This document shows, one piece after another, positions 40,501 to 47,500 of a DNA stretch of 64,000 bases (the first letter of the stretch is position 1; every line of letters starts with the position of its first letter). Source of the stretch: Branchipolynoe longqiensis (Eukaryota > Annelida > Polychaeta > Phyllodocida > Polynoidae); the NCBI GenBank assembly GCA_030323885.1, contig CM059196.1, forward strand, positions 36,310,481 through 36,374,480, in the 5' to 3' direction. Made by a program: the position numbers and the translations under genes. The notes beneath the pieces were generated by a model. It made no database searches, was not told the DNA's origin, and saw nothing but the letters and a program-made list of their open reading frames with translations.

Positions 40501-43500
40501 GGCCACTCCCATTGATTTCAATTGGAAAGAACACCATCGTTTGAAGCTAGTTTGAAATTATATGCACCATTCTGTCATTGGTCCATGTTGATCTTGACTC
40601 AAAACTACCCTATGGTTTAAAGTTGCATAGTTCAAAGTCAGATGCTTTTTGAGTTTTTGTCATTTTCTGAGATACGTATATATGGTTGATCATTATAATC
40701 TATATTTTCTTATTTTTCATGGCTAACTTTAGATATGCAAACATGTCAAATTAATTTTGGATTGCACGCCAAAACTGACACCATAGGCTTGAATAGTAAC
40801 AGGTTCTAGTAAATTGACGTATTATCCCCTTCTATGCAGCAACAAATGCTTAATAAGTGCATCGGTATCTAAGTTTGATATGTAGAATCAAATCTAGGTC
40901 AGTGTTTTGGTTTTTGAAAATTTGATGCTCTCATCGGACTATGCAACTTTAACACATGCCTTTACGAAATTTAAGTTGTGCATACTGGACATTTATATAC
41001 AGACAAATCCCTAAATTTGAAACAGTGAATGTCATGTTTGGACACAGTCTAAGTGCTGCGTATCACCATCTGAGCCTCAAAACCGCCCAGCTTTGCAGTA
41101 GTGGGAAAAAAGTGTGCCTACACTGTACAGTAAGTACAGTGTGCCCATGTGACACCCGCTTAACATACAGCTGCCTGACTCGTTGTGCCTTTTGTGTTAT
41201 ACTGTGTTCCAAAGAATTCCCTGCATTTTGCTAACACTTAATCTGACTTCCAAGTTAATTACTACATCATATGTGTCCACTTTACAATTTAATTAACTGT
41301 GCATGTGTTTCTGATCGTAATTTCCTGTTCATTATTTTGCTGTTTTAACAATTTAGTTCACAAGCGCAAGTGTTTCTTAAAAGGTCCGAAGCAAGAATCC
41401 ACCTGATCGTTTTTTTTTAAGGGGGGGAGTGTGTGTCTTTTGTGGGGGGGGGCGGGACGTAGCTCAGGCAGTAGCATGTCCACCTGTCATCCTCAGTGGA
41501 CCCATTTTGCAGTTCGGTATATTTTCTGTTTCAACCAGTGGTCCACAAATGGTTCATCAAAGGATGTGGTATCTGTGGGAAAGTGCATATAAAAGACCCC
41601 TTGCTGCGACCAGAAGGGATGTGAGTGAGTGAGTTAGTGTAAGATGACATTTTATTTAACCGGTAATAATGAGTTGGTGTGCATCCCACTGTGGTGCATG
41701 TTTATACTGCTGACGCTCCAAAATGATGCGCCCTCCACATGTAGCCTTTTCTTGCGACCCAAGATTTTGTTGGAACCTAATAGGAACTCTCGGGAGATGT
41801 TCCCCATAACCACTCTTCAGTTAATGTACTGAAGTTAATAACAAAAAAGACCACATACTGAACTACCTTGGTGGTCTTGGTGTAATAACTGTGCTCGCGT
41901 GTGAGTTTCTCAGTAATAATCCGGTTGCTGGCTGAGGACTACCTCATGTCACATATCACTAAAAAGAGGCCCCAATGGTTGGTTTTCAGTATGACCGGGA
42001 GCATGGTTATGGTGGTCAAGATGGCAACGGCGGCGGCACAGCAGGAAGAAGAGGAACAGAGGGGGCGGCACCGAATAATTATAGGCATGGGGATAGAGGC
42101 GGGGATGACATGGGGGTCCGGGGCCAGCCACAGCAACAGCAGTACAGAGGGGACCAGGCACGCGGCACTGACTCGAAGAATCAATGGGGAGCCTGGCATG
42201 GCCAAGAGGTATACCCTATATACTGACAATACCGCATCGTATGTAACCCAAAAGTGTATGCGTATAGGTTAGTCGTAACTGACGTAAGGCGCAGACACCT
42301 ATGACAAATAGTGATATTTAGTAGTCCTAAAAGTTTATTTTCTACCGATGGCTGGATGCGCTGGAGGTGCCAACGTGTTATGTGTGTGCTGTAAATGATA
42401 ATTGGCAGTATCTGTTTGACCCATGGAAATTCCATCTTGGCCCTTTTGTAACAAACATCACTGAAACCTAATCCCTTGAAAGGCTCGCAGTGTTTACCAT
42501 GCCTGATTGCATCGCCAACAGTCTAGAAAACCTTGGTTTAAACATCCGAAATGAAATCCTTTCCTGTTGTACCTTCAGTTGCAGTTACTTCATGCCCTGT
42601 TTTTATTCCGAATTAATCATTCTTAATTTATTATTAGTTTGACTACGTTTATCTTTTTGTATTGTTCCCTGCCAACATGTAAAGTGACAAATTTGATCTA
42701 AATGTCATGTTTTTTGTTCTCTTTAGGGCGAGAAAGGTTCAGGACGTCCTGACCAGTTCTATGGAGGTCGACGAGACCAGAGTGAAGGTAATGCAGATAT
42801 GGAGGGACATGGTCAGTTTGGGGGTCGTGGGGATATAGACCGACGCTATGGTGCTCCACAGGAAGACCGCTTCAGAGGCTCAGGCAACGAACAGTACAAC
42901 CGAGGGAGGGACCGTGATGATAGCCGCTTCGGGCAAAATCGGTCAGATAGCTTCAGAGGTCGCGGTGGCCCTGGTGATCGAGGTTACGGTGAAGGCGAAC
43001 GCGACAGATTCGGGGGACCACCCGGGGATGGCCGTCCTGGCGGTGACGGCCGCTTTGGTGACCAGAGAGACAGCTACGGACAGGGAAATGAATCTCAGTA
43101 TGGACAGGAGGACCCGATGTACAGAGGAAGGCCTGGTGGGCCCCCTGGGCCCTACGGACAGGACCGTGGTGGAGCAGGTCGTGGTGGCGCTGGGATGGGA
43201 CGTGGCAACGATCAGTACGGACGTCCTCCACCAGGTGGGCCGAGGGACATGGACCGGCCTGGCATGATGGACCGCGGAGGGAGAGACCAGTATGGACGTC
43301 CACCTGTAGCCGGCGATGACCGTGGGAAACCACCAGGCATGGGTGGACCAGACCGTGAGTTTGGAGGTGGACCGGAGTCACGATGGGGAGGCGGGACAGG
43401 AGACCACAACTGGGGCCATGACCGCTCCAGCAGCCAGTGGGGAGGTAAGATGAGTGAAGATGACCAAATGAAGCGAGGCCAGTGGCCGGGCACCGGTGGT

Positions 43501-45828
43501 GGTGGTGGCGGTGGCAGCGGCCCTCGCACTTCTCGGTGGGGCGCAGAACCCGAGAAGACTGAACCAGATGCGAATGACCCACCCAGCACTACCTGGATGG
43601 GAGAAGATGATGAGCCCCTAAAAAAAGAACCGACCGACTCTAACAGCAAAGGCTTTGGGGACCAGGGCTACGGCAAAGATAGCTATGGAGTGGGAAAAGA
43701 TCGCTATGGCATGGGTGGCCAGGGAAAGGATGCTTACGGCATGGGTAAAGACACCTATGGTATGGGTGGCCAGGGAAAGGATGCTTACGGCATGGGTAAG
43801 GACAGTTATGGTATGGGTGGCCAGGGAAAAGATGCTTACGGCATGGGAAAAGACAACTATGGTATGGCTGGTTCAGGAAAAGATAGCTACGGTATGAGTG
43901 GCCATGGTAAGGACAATTACGGGATGAGTGGTCAAGGAAAAGACAGCTATGGCATGGGTCAAGGAAAAGACAGTTACGGCATGGGTGGTCAAGGAAAAGA
44001 CAGCTATGGCATGGGTGGTCAAGGAAAAGACAGCTATGGCATGGGCGGTCAAGGAAAAGACAGCTATGGCATGGGTGGTCAAGGAAAAGACAGCTATGGC
44101 ATGGGTGGTCAAGGAAAAGACGGCTATGGCATGGGTGGTCAAGGAAAAGACAGCTATGGCATGGGTGGTCAAGGAAAAGACAGCTATGGCATGGGTGGTC
44201 AAGGAAAAGACAACTATGGCATGGGTGGTCAAGGAAAAGACAACTATGGCATGGGTGGTCAAGGAAAAGACAGCTATGGTCAGGGAAAATACGGATATGG
44301 CCAGGGAAGAGATAGTTACAGACAAGACAACAAAGATAGCTACAATCAAGGAAAAGACAGCTACGGACAGGATAGCTATGGCTCACGCAAAGATACCAAC
44401 AGCAGAGATAGCTATGGCCGAAGTCATCACGGTGACAAAGATGGATATGACCAGGGTTTGTCTGGTGGGCAAGATATGTCATCACGTGACTCGACAGGGC
44501 GTGAGGGACCGAGTAGATGGGACAACAAGAGCAACTGGGGAAGTCAGGCGGACCCTTCTGCCTATGGTACAGATACAGTGGGATCTGCAGCAGGAAAACC
44601 GGGCACCGCAACTTCCCAACAGTCATCTTGGAGTTCTAGTGGATATGGCCATGACCCACATGGAAAGGGCACACAGTCCTGGGCCGCCAAGCCGCCACCA
44701 CCTCCGCCGCCACCTACTGATAAAACCGAGGCTCCGAAACCGGTGGAGACAACAAGCCATGATTGGTCGCAGTATGGCTATTATGGATACGAAAACACCG
44801 CTGCAAAGGATACTTCCAATTCGACAGCGACTGCTAAGACTACTGCGGAGCAACAGAGCGAGTGGGCTGACTACTGGAGACAACAGGATCCTTCGTACGC
44901 TGCACAACAGACAGCTACCACTGATACCTGGTCAGCCAACAAGACTTTGCCATCCGCCAAAAAAACAGAAAGCAAAGCAGAGGTGCCACCTCCTCAGCAA
45001 ACATGGGCCTGGGGACCTCAAGGATGGCAACTTACCTCCTCGGCCACGACCACTACCCAGTCAGTGTCACAGTCATCTGGAGGCCTGTACCAGCCACCCC
45101 CACCTCCACCTCCAGAGGACGACAGTCAGAAGAAGAAGAAAAGCCGTTGGGGCATGGGTGCTGAGGAGATGGAGGAGACCAAGGCAAGCACGGCTGGATA
45201 CGCGCAGTCGACTGCCAAGTCTGACCCATACACAGACCAAGGGTACGGGCACAGCCAGGGCCACGGGCAGTATGACGAGTCTGCGTACGCGGGGTACAAG
45301 GACATGTATGGCGTGGACAGCAAGGCGTACGGACAGCGCGCCCCTAAAGCAACAACCACTCCGACAGTGCCGACCAGCGTGCCACCCGTCGCCGACCCCT
45401 ATGGCTCAGTGGACCCCTACATGGCCTACACTTCTACGGCGGCCCTCGCTGTGCAGCAGATGGTTTCGCAACACTCGACGACCAAAGTGGCGCCGACCGT
45501 GGGCGCCGGCTTGATGGGCGCCTACCCGACCGGGGGTGACCCGACTGGGGGCGACACAGCCATCGCCGCTGCCAACCAGGCGGCACTCGACCAGGCTAAG
45601 TTGGCCGGGGCCAGTATGCAGCAGATCCCAAGTGCCGCCGGGCTGTCCGCCATACCGCAGATGGTGGGTGCGCCAGTGCTGGCGTCGGGCCTCGCCATGC
45701 CGCCCACGGCCATGGCAGCCCCGGCCTTCATGGGGCTGCAGGCTGGACTCTACCAGCCGGCGGCGTACGGCCGCAGTGCTGCCGCCATGGGGGCCTACAG
45801 AGGCAGTCTGGGCTACCAACCACGCTGA
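20172..45828 (+). CDS. HNRNPUL1: hnRNP U-like protein gene (10 exons seen, 5' partial)
   Basis: Exons 20172-20292, 35021-35270, 36359-36488, 36726-36942, 37689-37853, 38479-38611, 39185-39395, 39743-40396, 41990-42208 and 42727-45828 join with consistent phase to about 1733 codons. Order: SPRY ('VRVGWS', 'GYGGTGKFS', 'NFGQRAPW'), then a polynucleotide-kinase-like P-loop domain ('[18 protein letters not shown]', 'LILDQTNVY', 'FEGFQRK', '[12 protein letters not shown]'), then a disordered tail with RGG, GYGMGGQ repeats and polyproline. Vertebrate hnRNP U/UL proteins are nuclear RNA-binding factors in pre-mRNA processing and DNA-damage response, with SAP-SPRY-AAA-RGG order; human UL1 is about 856 residues, so this tail (about 1320) is unusually long. 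The N-terminal SAP and early SPRY exons are not in view. U, UL1 and UL2 cannot be separated with certainty. Confidence 0.93.
20737..20793 (+). mobile_element. SINE-A tail fragment
   Basis: 'cccgtcctgatatgaccaaa' then 'gatgttgctaggac' and 'caacgaccaacaac' match only the 3' end of SINE-A. Confidence 0.7.
21056..23035. repeat. Satellite-like tandem array, 76-bp unit, about 25 copies
   Basis: Units read 'ctaagttagtaagagatt', 'aaaccagaaacaagatggtg', 'aacacactaacgttgtcc', 'ttactttccccatatatcta'. Most copies differ by only a few substitutions (cactaac/cattaac, gaaac/ggaac, one-base gaps), so the array is young or homogenised. One copy at about 22633-22675 is disrupted by foreign-looking sequence. 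It sits in the intron between the first two visible hnRNPUL exons. No protein can be read across it. Confidence 0.97.
23540..23920. repeat. Inverted-repeat element
   Basis: The left arm 'agagaatcaagttgtttcac' at about 23551 is matched by the reverse complement of 'gtggaacagcttgattctct' near 23890-23910, and similarity continues inward ('cctgaccatatccgatg' versus the complement of 'ccttggatatgggcag'). Arms are about 70 bases, imperfect. Class unknown. Confidence 0.55.
24056..24264. mobile_element. pogo/Tc1-like MITE with TA ends
   Basis: 209 bases bounded by 'tacagtaaaacctctctaga' and its inverted partner 'ttagagaggtcttactgta'. A TA at each outer edge fits the target preference of the Tc1/mariner/pogo superfamily, whose TIRs often begin CAGT. 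Inside, 'gaccgaccattgg' and 'ggtggtcggtta' extend the inverted arms. No transposase is coded. A truncated second copy lies at 38839-39016. Confidence 0.85.
24558..24610 (+). mobile_element. Fragment of a DIRS left end
   Basis: 'gggagaaggaagcacatccg' followed by 'gtccagtaattagcataat' matches 13458-13505 of the DIRS element at most positions. Only this sub-terminal piece is present. Confidence 0.7.
25275..25562 (+). mobile_element. SINE-A copy with distinct tRNA head
   Basis: Head 'aatggttgagcgggtagagtg' (A box) and 'gtgggttcgatcc' (B box) are well preserved. The body and tail ('gatgttgc' replaced by 'gaagttgctaggat') are diverged SINE-A. Confidence 0.75.
26340..26578 (+). mobile_element. SINE-B copy
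   Basis: Headless copy: 'actggtccagaactggttc', 'gtgcatataaaagacccctt', 'gaccatatgtttgatgtcca', 'aatgtgctctagagacg', ending in '(ctttcctttc)'. Confidence 0.85.
26730..27440. repeat. Minisatellite, about 55-65 bp unit, diverged
   Basis: Repeated phrases 'gtgtaccggatgtggaag', 'agatggtcatggttag', 'tggtttagctg' and 'gaatgattggtttagg' recur about a dozen times with variable spacing. Old array with many point changes. Confidence 0.85.
27441..29269. other. Intronic stretch, no gene seen
   Basis: No exon or defined element recognised. A short direct repeat of 'gtagatggatggatgaaag' is at about 28697-28737. Confidence 0.5.
29270..29595 (+). mobile_element. SINE-A copy
   Basis: Runs from a degraded head ('ggagttggaatttcgc') through 'gtctcccagtggggcagcac' and 'tataaagtcatcataagtgc' to a '(aaac)n' tail. 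Confidence 0.8.
29716..29905. repeat. (AC)n compound microsatellite and SINE-A tail
   Basis: Interrupted AC repeat at 29716-29822 with AAAACCC and ATAC interruptions. It is followed at 29852-29905 by 'cctgatatgacctcatg' and 'cttggacgtaaagcccc', a 3' fragment of SINE-A. Confidence 0.8.
30738..31088 (+). repeat. Dispersed repeat R1, copy 2
   Basis: Same orientation as 10054-10413 with frequent substitutions. Ends with 'gggattgtcatcttgg'. The CCCTA-rich run at 30473-30525 precedes it and is separate. Confidence 0.8.
31260..33478 (+). repeat. Large tandem duplication, two diverged copies
   Basis: Copy 1 (about 31260-32020) and copy 2 (about 32033-33478) share, in order, 'tgtgcaattgctgctc', 'taaccatccgccttgtctct', 'cctattctcccctttaggta', 'gccagccttttagcctagga', 'aaataaggccctcaatctgt', 'gatagacattgcactaacac' and 'aaggctgggga'. 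Copy 2 is longer because of an insertion at about 32600-33138. No coding content. Confidence 0.88.
32600..33138. mobile_element. Insertion in copy 2 of the tandem duplication
   Basis: Absent from copy 1. It begins 'ggtcaagtgtcctactttcc' and ends 'gcctcccttgacacccc', so the outer words 'gtcaagtg' and 'ccttgac' are roughly inverted. Inside it is rich in 'cctattttt'. Possibly a MITE; class not identified. Confidence 0.6.
34514..34677. repeat. (CATA)n microsatellite, about 41 units
   Basis: Uninterrupted four-base repeat; the open frames on both strands are products of the repeat. Confidence 0.98.
34748..34945. repeat. G run and 48-bp direct duplication
   Basis: Poly-G at 34752-34766. At 34850-34945 'acctggtccccgtgcattat' and its neighbour 'acctggtccccacgtattat' head two tandem copies, each continuing 'caatatc.gcaagg.gtg'. 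It lies just upstream of the exon at 35021 but contains no exon sequence. Confidence 0.75.
35021..35270 (+). CDS. HNRNPUL1: hnRNPUL exon: SPRY C-terminal half
   Basis: Acceptor 'acctgaacag', donor 'gcaa|gtaagt'. Codes '[15 protein letters not shown]', '[15 protein letters not shown]', '[16 protein letters not shown]' and '[10 protein letters not shown]', the conserved SPRY core. GC-rich compared with flanking introns. Confidence 0.95.
35488..35905 (+). repeat. Dispersed repeat R2, copy 1 (hAT-MITE-like)
   Basis: Matches 37250-37640 in the same gene: 'cttgaa.tcctgg' words at the ends and a shared core 'acacttcacatcttaaacag', 'gaatcggttatgaatatgg', 'ggggtactttaatttaataa'. 'Cttgaaa..cctggaa' and 'catggaattt' words resemble non-autonomous hAT elements such as 50043-50297. 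Confidence 0.7.
35985..36298. mobile_element. Foldback F1 with embedded SINE-A tail
   Basis: Begins 'acagggatgaaagatctc' and ends 'ccactttcatctt' (inverted). Between them are 'acttccggcatttttccgc' and, at 36097-36145, the reverse-family SINE-A tail 'atatgaccttaaatgttgct'. The same composite order is seen at 50957-51250 and 63788-64000. Confidence 0.7.
36359..36488 (+). CDS. HNRNPUL1: hnRNPUL exon: SPRY end and linker
   Basis: Acceptor 'gtttttgcag', donor 'gcgag|gtgagg'. Codes '[18 protein letters not shown]' and '[20 protein letters not shown]', the SPRY end joined to the kinase-like domain. Confidence 0.95.
36726..36942 (+). CDS. HNRNPUL1: hnRNPUL exon: P-loop of kinase-like domain
   Basis: Acceptor 'ggtgtttgcag', donor 'attg|gtgagt'. 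Contains Walker A '[10 protein letters not shown]' at about residue 7 of the exon, then '[20 protein letters not shown]' and '[19 protein letters not shown]', all family hallmarks. Confidence 0.96.
37009..37075 (+). mobile_element. SINE-A tail fragment
   Basis: 'gttcttagatgttgccagga' plus 'caacaaccaacc' tail. Confidence 0.65.
37145..37245 (+). pseudogene. Duplicated 3' splice junction of next exon (decayed)
   Basis: 37160-37240 repeats the region 37645-37722: 'aataatgaatatttgt', a T-rich tract, then 'aattcatag' as acceptor and 'ctagctgacagaagcgaaat' as exon start, against the true 'ctggccgacagaagcgaaat' at 37689. Homology stops after about 25 exon bases. If spliced from the previous exon in the proper phase, the third codon is TGA. 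It is therefore a non-productive pseudo-exon start. Confidence 0.85.
37250..37640 (+). repeat. Dispersed repeat R2, copy 2, between the duplicated junctions
   Basis: Starts 'tatgggtccttgaaaacc' and ends 'gatatgaaccctgtaag', roughly inverted, with a core shared with 35488-35905. It lies exactly between the decayed junction copy and the true exon, so the roughly 80-base junction duplication flanks it. Confidence 0.75.
37689..37853 (+). CDS. HNRNPUL1: hnRNPUL exon: Walker-B-like segment
   Basis: Acceptor 'gaatttatag', donor 'gaag|gtaggc'. Codes '[20 protein letters not shown]', '[16 protein letters not shown]' and '[11 protein letters not shown]', the conserved heart of the AAA domain. Confidence 0.95.
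38065..38405. repeat. Minisatellite, about 45-bp unit, seven or so copies
   Basis: Recurring 'tatttgaaacgcatgaaat', 'catcgctatcattcacata'. It ends about 75 bases before the next exon. Confidence 0.85.
38479..38611 (+). CDS. HNRNPUL1: hnRNPUL exon: end of kinase-like domain
   Basis: Acceptor 'ctgcactcttcag', donor 'gaagt|gtaaga'. Codes '[20 protein letters not shown]' and '[10 protein letters not shown]'. Confidence 0.94.
38793..39016 (-). mobile_element. SINE-A tail scrap and truncated pogo-like MITE
   Basis: 38793-38840 holds a SINE-A tail ('gttaggatgtaaaactcc'). 38839-39016 is the inverse of the MITE at 24056: 'gggtcccaaatgatcgccca', 'ccgaccacctccctaaat', ending 'gggaggttttgctgta'. The other TIR is cut off. 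It abuts the duplicated junction at 39018. Confidence 0.8.
39018..39098 (+). pseudogene. Duplicated 3' splice junction of next exon (well preserved)
   Basis: This 80-base segment repeats 39125-39207 almost exactly: 'gtggagctttgcatcaaga', 'ccactcactcctttag' as acceptor and 'gtacaaccgagagggtgcc' as exon start at 39079, 106 bases before the true start at 39185. Both acceptors look usable. Splicing to 39079 would read 14 or so residues and then the in-frame TAA at about 39131, removing the whole tail. Could be an alternative or decoy acceptor. Confidence 0.88.
39185..39395 (+). CDS. HNRNPUL1: hnRNPUL exon: start of Arg-rich tail
   Basis: Acceptor 'actccttcag', donor 'cctatg|gtacgc'. Codes '[20 protein letters not shown]' then an Arg/Asp-rich stretch '[16 protein letters not shown]'. 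Confidence 0.92.
39577..39690. repeat. Poly-G run and F1 foldback fragment
   Basis: G run of about 21 bases at 39577-39597, then 'cgcggaaattcggcgttggc' to 'gaccactttcatcctg', one end of the F1 family. Confidence 0.65.
39743..40396 (+). CDS. HNRNPUL1: hnRNPUL exon: RGG-rich tail
   Basis: Acceptor 'gaccctttcag', donor 'tccact|gtaagt', 218 codons in phase 0. Very GC-rich. Codes '[20 protein letters not shown]', '[18 protein letters not shown]', '[11 protein letters not shown]' and '[11 protein letters not shown]'. RGG boxes bind RNA and are methylated in the family. Confidence 0.92.
40619..40950. mobile_element. MITE family M1, complete copy
   Basis: TIRs 'aaagttgcatag' at the left and 'catcggactatgcaacttt' at the right. 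The core has 'gtcattttctgagata', 'gccaaaactgacaccatagg' and 'agtaaattgacgtatt'. Further copies at 51530-51871 (inverted) and 63471-63787. Non-coding; superfamily undetermined. Confidence 0.8.
41445..41632 (+). mobile_element. SINE-B with tRNA-like head, shortened body
   Basis: Head 'cgggacgtagctcaggcagt' then 'aaccagtggtccacaaatgg', 'gtgcatataaaagacccctt'. Shows that the head at 11096 belongs to SINE-B. Confidence 0.8.
41990..42208 (+). CDS. HNRNPUL1: hnRNPUL exon: Gly/Gln-rich tail
   Basis: Acceptor 'tggttttcag', donor 'caagag|gtatac', 73 codons. Codes '[16 protein letters not shown]', '[16 protein letters not shown]' and '[10 protein letters not shown]'. In phase with both neighbours. Confidence 0.88.
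42727..45828 (+). CDS. HNRNPUL1: hnRNPUL last exon: repeat-rich disordered tail
   Basis: Acceptor 'tctctttag' at 42726; 1033 codons then TGA 45826-45828. Three parts: RGG/DR-rich to about 43640; a run of about 20 decapeptide repeats ([10 protein letters not shown] type, 30-bp unit) at 43660-44290; then Tyr/Ser/Gln-rich and polyproline sequence ('[11 protein letters not shown]', '[11 protein letters not shown]') with several 'SRWG' motifs, ending '[11 protein letters not shown]'. Low-complexity Tyr/Gly/Arg tails of this kind favour condensate formation in FET and hnRNP proteins (family knowledge). Long frames overlapping this exon in other frames, such as 43640-44626 on the other strand, follow from the repeat and are not genes. 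Confidence 0.94.
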   Translation, partial: GEKGSGRPDQFYGGRRDQSEGNADMEGHGQFGGRGDIDRRYGAPQEDRFRGSGNEQYNRGRDRDDSRFGQNRSDSFRGRGGPGDRGYGEGERDRFGGPPGDGRPGGDGRFGDQRDSYGQGNESQYGQEDPMYRGRPGGPPGPYGQDRGGAGRGGAGMGRGNDQYGRPPPGGPRDMDRPGMMDRGGRDQYGRPPVAGDDRGKPPGMGGPDREFGGGPESRWGGGTGDHNWGHDRSSSQWGGKMSEDDQMKRGQWPGTGGGGGGGSGPRTSRWGAEPEKTEPDANDPPSTTWMGEDDEPLKKEPTDSNSKGFGDQGYGKDSYGVGKDRYGMGGQGKDAYGMGKDTYGMGGQGKDAYGMGKDSYGMGGQGKDAYGMGKDNYGMAGSGKDSYGMSGHGKDNYGMSGQGKDSYGMGQGKDSYGMGGQGKDSYGMGGQGKDSYGMGGQGKDSYGMGGQGKDSYGMGGQGKDGYGMGGQGKDSYGMGGQGKDSYGMGGQGKDNYGMGGQGKDNYGMGGQGKDSYGQGKYGYGQGRDSYRQDNKDSYNQGKDSYGQDSYGSRKDTNSRDSYGRSHHGDKDGYDQGLSGGQDMSSRDSTGREGPSRWDNKSNWGSQADPSAYGTDTVGSAAGKPGTATSQQSSWSSSGYGHDPHGKGTQSWAAKPPPPPPPPTDKTEAPKPVETTSHDWSQYGYYGYENTAAKDTSNSTATAKTTAEQQSEWADYWRQQDPSYAAQQTATTDTWSANKTLPSAKKTESKAEVPPPQQTWAWGPQGWQLTSSATTTTQSVSQSSGGLYQPPPPPPPEDDSQKKKKSRWGMGAEEMEETKASTAGYAQSTAKSDPYTDQGYGHSQGHGQYDESAYAGYKDMYGVDSKAYGQRAPKATTTPTVPTSVPPVADPYGSVDPYMAYTSTAALAVQQMVSQHSTTKVAPTVGAGLMGAYPTGGDPTGGDTAIAAANQAALDQAKLAGASMQQIPSAAGLSAIPQMVGAPVLASGLAMPPTAMAAPAFMGLQAGLYQPAAYGRSAAAMGAYRGSLGYQPR
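43660..44290 (+). repeat. Coding minisatellite, 30-bp unit
   Basis: At 43975-44275 ten units are nearly identical at DNA level ('atgggtggtcaaggaaaaga', then 'cagctatggc'), differing mostly at one Ser/Asn/Gly codon. Upstream units are more varied. Indicates recent expansion with frame kept. Confidence 0.95.
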
Positions 45829-47075
45829 GCCCTACCGCACTACACAGAGTCCGTCACGTGACTGCCACGTGGAGGCCGCGTCGACCAGCGCAGTCGGCGA
45901 CTAGCAGCGCAGACAATTTTACGTTCCTTTAAAATGCTCTCCGATGTTCAGCATTACGTGTTAGATGATCGGCTGGGCTAACCATTGTTTTGAATCGTGA
46001 ACTGTTGTCTTAATAACTGCGATGGGTAAACTACACGTGGCTTCATGGATGGGTTCGAATCTTGATTTTAAATGTTGGCCATGGTGACCTGTGGAGGGGC
46101 ATTATATCTGCACAAGGCACTAAGGCATCCTCTTAGTTGGAATTCATACAGATGAAGTAGCAATTACGCTTCTGTAAGTAATAAACTACGACTAGAAGGA
46201 GTACTATACAGAACTGCAATACCAGTTATCATCGATCCGGTAAAGTAAACAAATGCCCACAGTTCTGAAGCTGATTGGCTGCTCCCAAGAGCCAATAATG
46301 GCATGATTTATTGAAGTTCTTAATGGTGGCCACATCTAGCAAGTGTCAAACATTGTTATTTTACCTATTAACCACTTATTGAATTAATTCCTCCTATATT
46401 GGGTTGTATTTAAACAGAACAAAGACAACTCTGACAATATGCTAGTACTATCAGTCAAATAGCATATCTCTGTGCACGTACTTGCAATCACTGAATCAGA
46501 ATTCGGTGTAGTCTTTGAAGCACAATTGAATCAATGTATGTTCTAGCACGGCAGCTGGATAACATGGACTTTACGACAGTAGGGTATTACGGGATATAAT
46601 GTATGGATTTTACGACAGTCGGGTATTATGGGATATAATGTATGTAGACTGCATGAAGCCCCAACTATAAATCTGAAATCTTTTCCCATCTTAACAAGTT
46701 CATATTACATGCCCAAACATGATTTTGAGGCATTGATGGTTTGATGTTGTCTAACCTGTATATGGCTTAGAATTGAAGTACAGTACAAGCACATTAGCAG
46801 TGTATACTCTGAAGCATAGAAAAGCTGCATTTACTCATTTTTCTTAAAGTGCTATTCGAAAGGGAAGAATTGTCACTACGAAATCATGGAACTCGCCACA
46901 GTTGTTTTCTTTTATTTTATTGTATGTAGTGACAGCAATGTTGTGAAAGTATTTGTAGATTGGCGTAGTTAAGCTGCTTTCTCCCTTTTTCAAACATGGT
47001 GTCATGGATGATATATTGTACTTTTGTATGTCTACTTCATAAACTGGGTAGTCAATAAAACTTTACAAAACAATA
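45829..47075 (+). terminator. hnRNPUL 3' UTR with two poly(A) signals
   Basis: After the stop there is no further frame. AATAAA occurs at 46180-46185 and, better placed before AT-rich sequence, at 47054-47059. A 40-base direct repeat ('ttttacgacagt.gggtatta') lies at 46568-46645. The true end needs transcript data. Confidence 0.65.
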
Positions 47076-47339
47076 CTGATCCATATTTCATTCAGATGGG
47101 TTTAACTATATAGTATTGGTCAGAAATGTAATATTTCAGATGTAGAGGTGCCAAGTAGATGGCAGATCTCCCTAATACAGAAATTGTAAATAGGAAGAAA
47201 TTTTTTCTTGAAGATTTATACTGCCTATCATGGATAAGTCTGAATAGACTTGTTTTCACCATTAGACAGTTTGTCGATAGAAAGCCCAAGCCTACACTTT
47301 TACTGACCCATGGGATTTTTAACCTCCCACACCACATAG

Positions 47340-47500
47340 GTATTGTATGCGAGCAAGTGGCCTTTGATGACGCTGTAAGTTATACACAGCGGTGGAAATC
47401 CAAAGTGGCAGAGGTGGGGGCATGGGGAATCGAACCACCAACCTTCAGATTAGGAGTCTGACATAGAAAAAAAATTCCCACTCTGCCACAGAGAACACCA
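47340..47500 (-). mobile_element. tRNA-derived repeat (tRNA-Arg-CCT-like head)
   Basis: Read on the - strand, 'ctgtggcagagtggga' is followed by 'cagactcctaatctgaagg' (anticodon stem CAGA/TCTG, loop CTCCTAA) and 'ggtggttcgattcc' (B box). The T stem does not pair well and a T run breaks the D arm, so this is a SINE head or tRNA relic, not a gene. The open frame at 47159-47461 on the + strand overlaps it and is not credible. Confidence 0.6.

Noticed and set aside
43640..44626. 328-residue open frame on the - strand (and a 528-residue + frame) over the hnRNPUL last exon
   Set aside because: Both are produced by the 30-bp coding repeat; composition is a Cys/His/Leu or Lys/Thr/Ala shadow, and the true frame has family homology and consistent splice phase.
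47159..47461. 100-residue frame after the hnRNPUL gene
   Set aside because: Overlaps a tRNA-derived repeat and no family is recognised.
47425..47500. Possible tRNA-Arg(CCT) gene
   Set aside because: Anticodon stem-loop is good but T stem mismatches and D arm is interrupted by a T run; better read as a SINE head.
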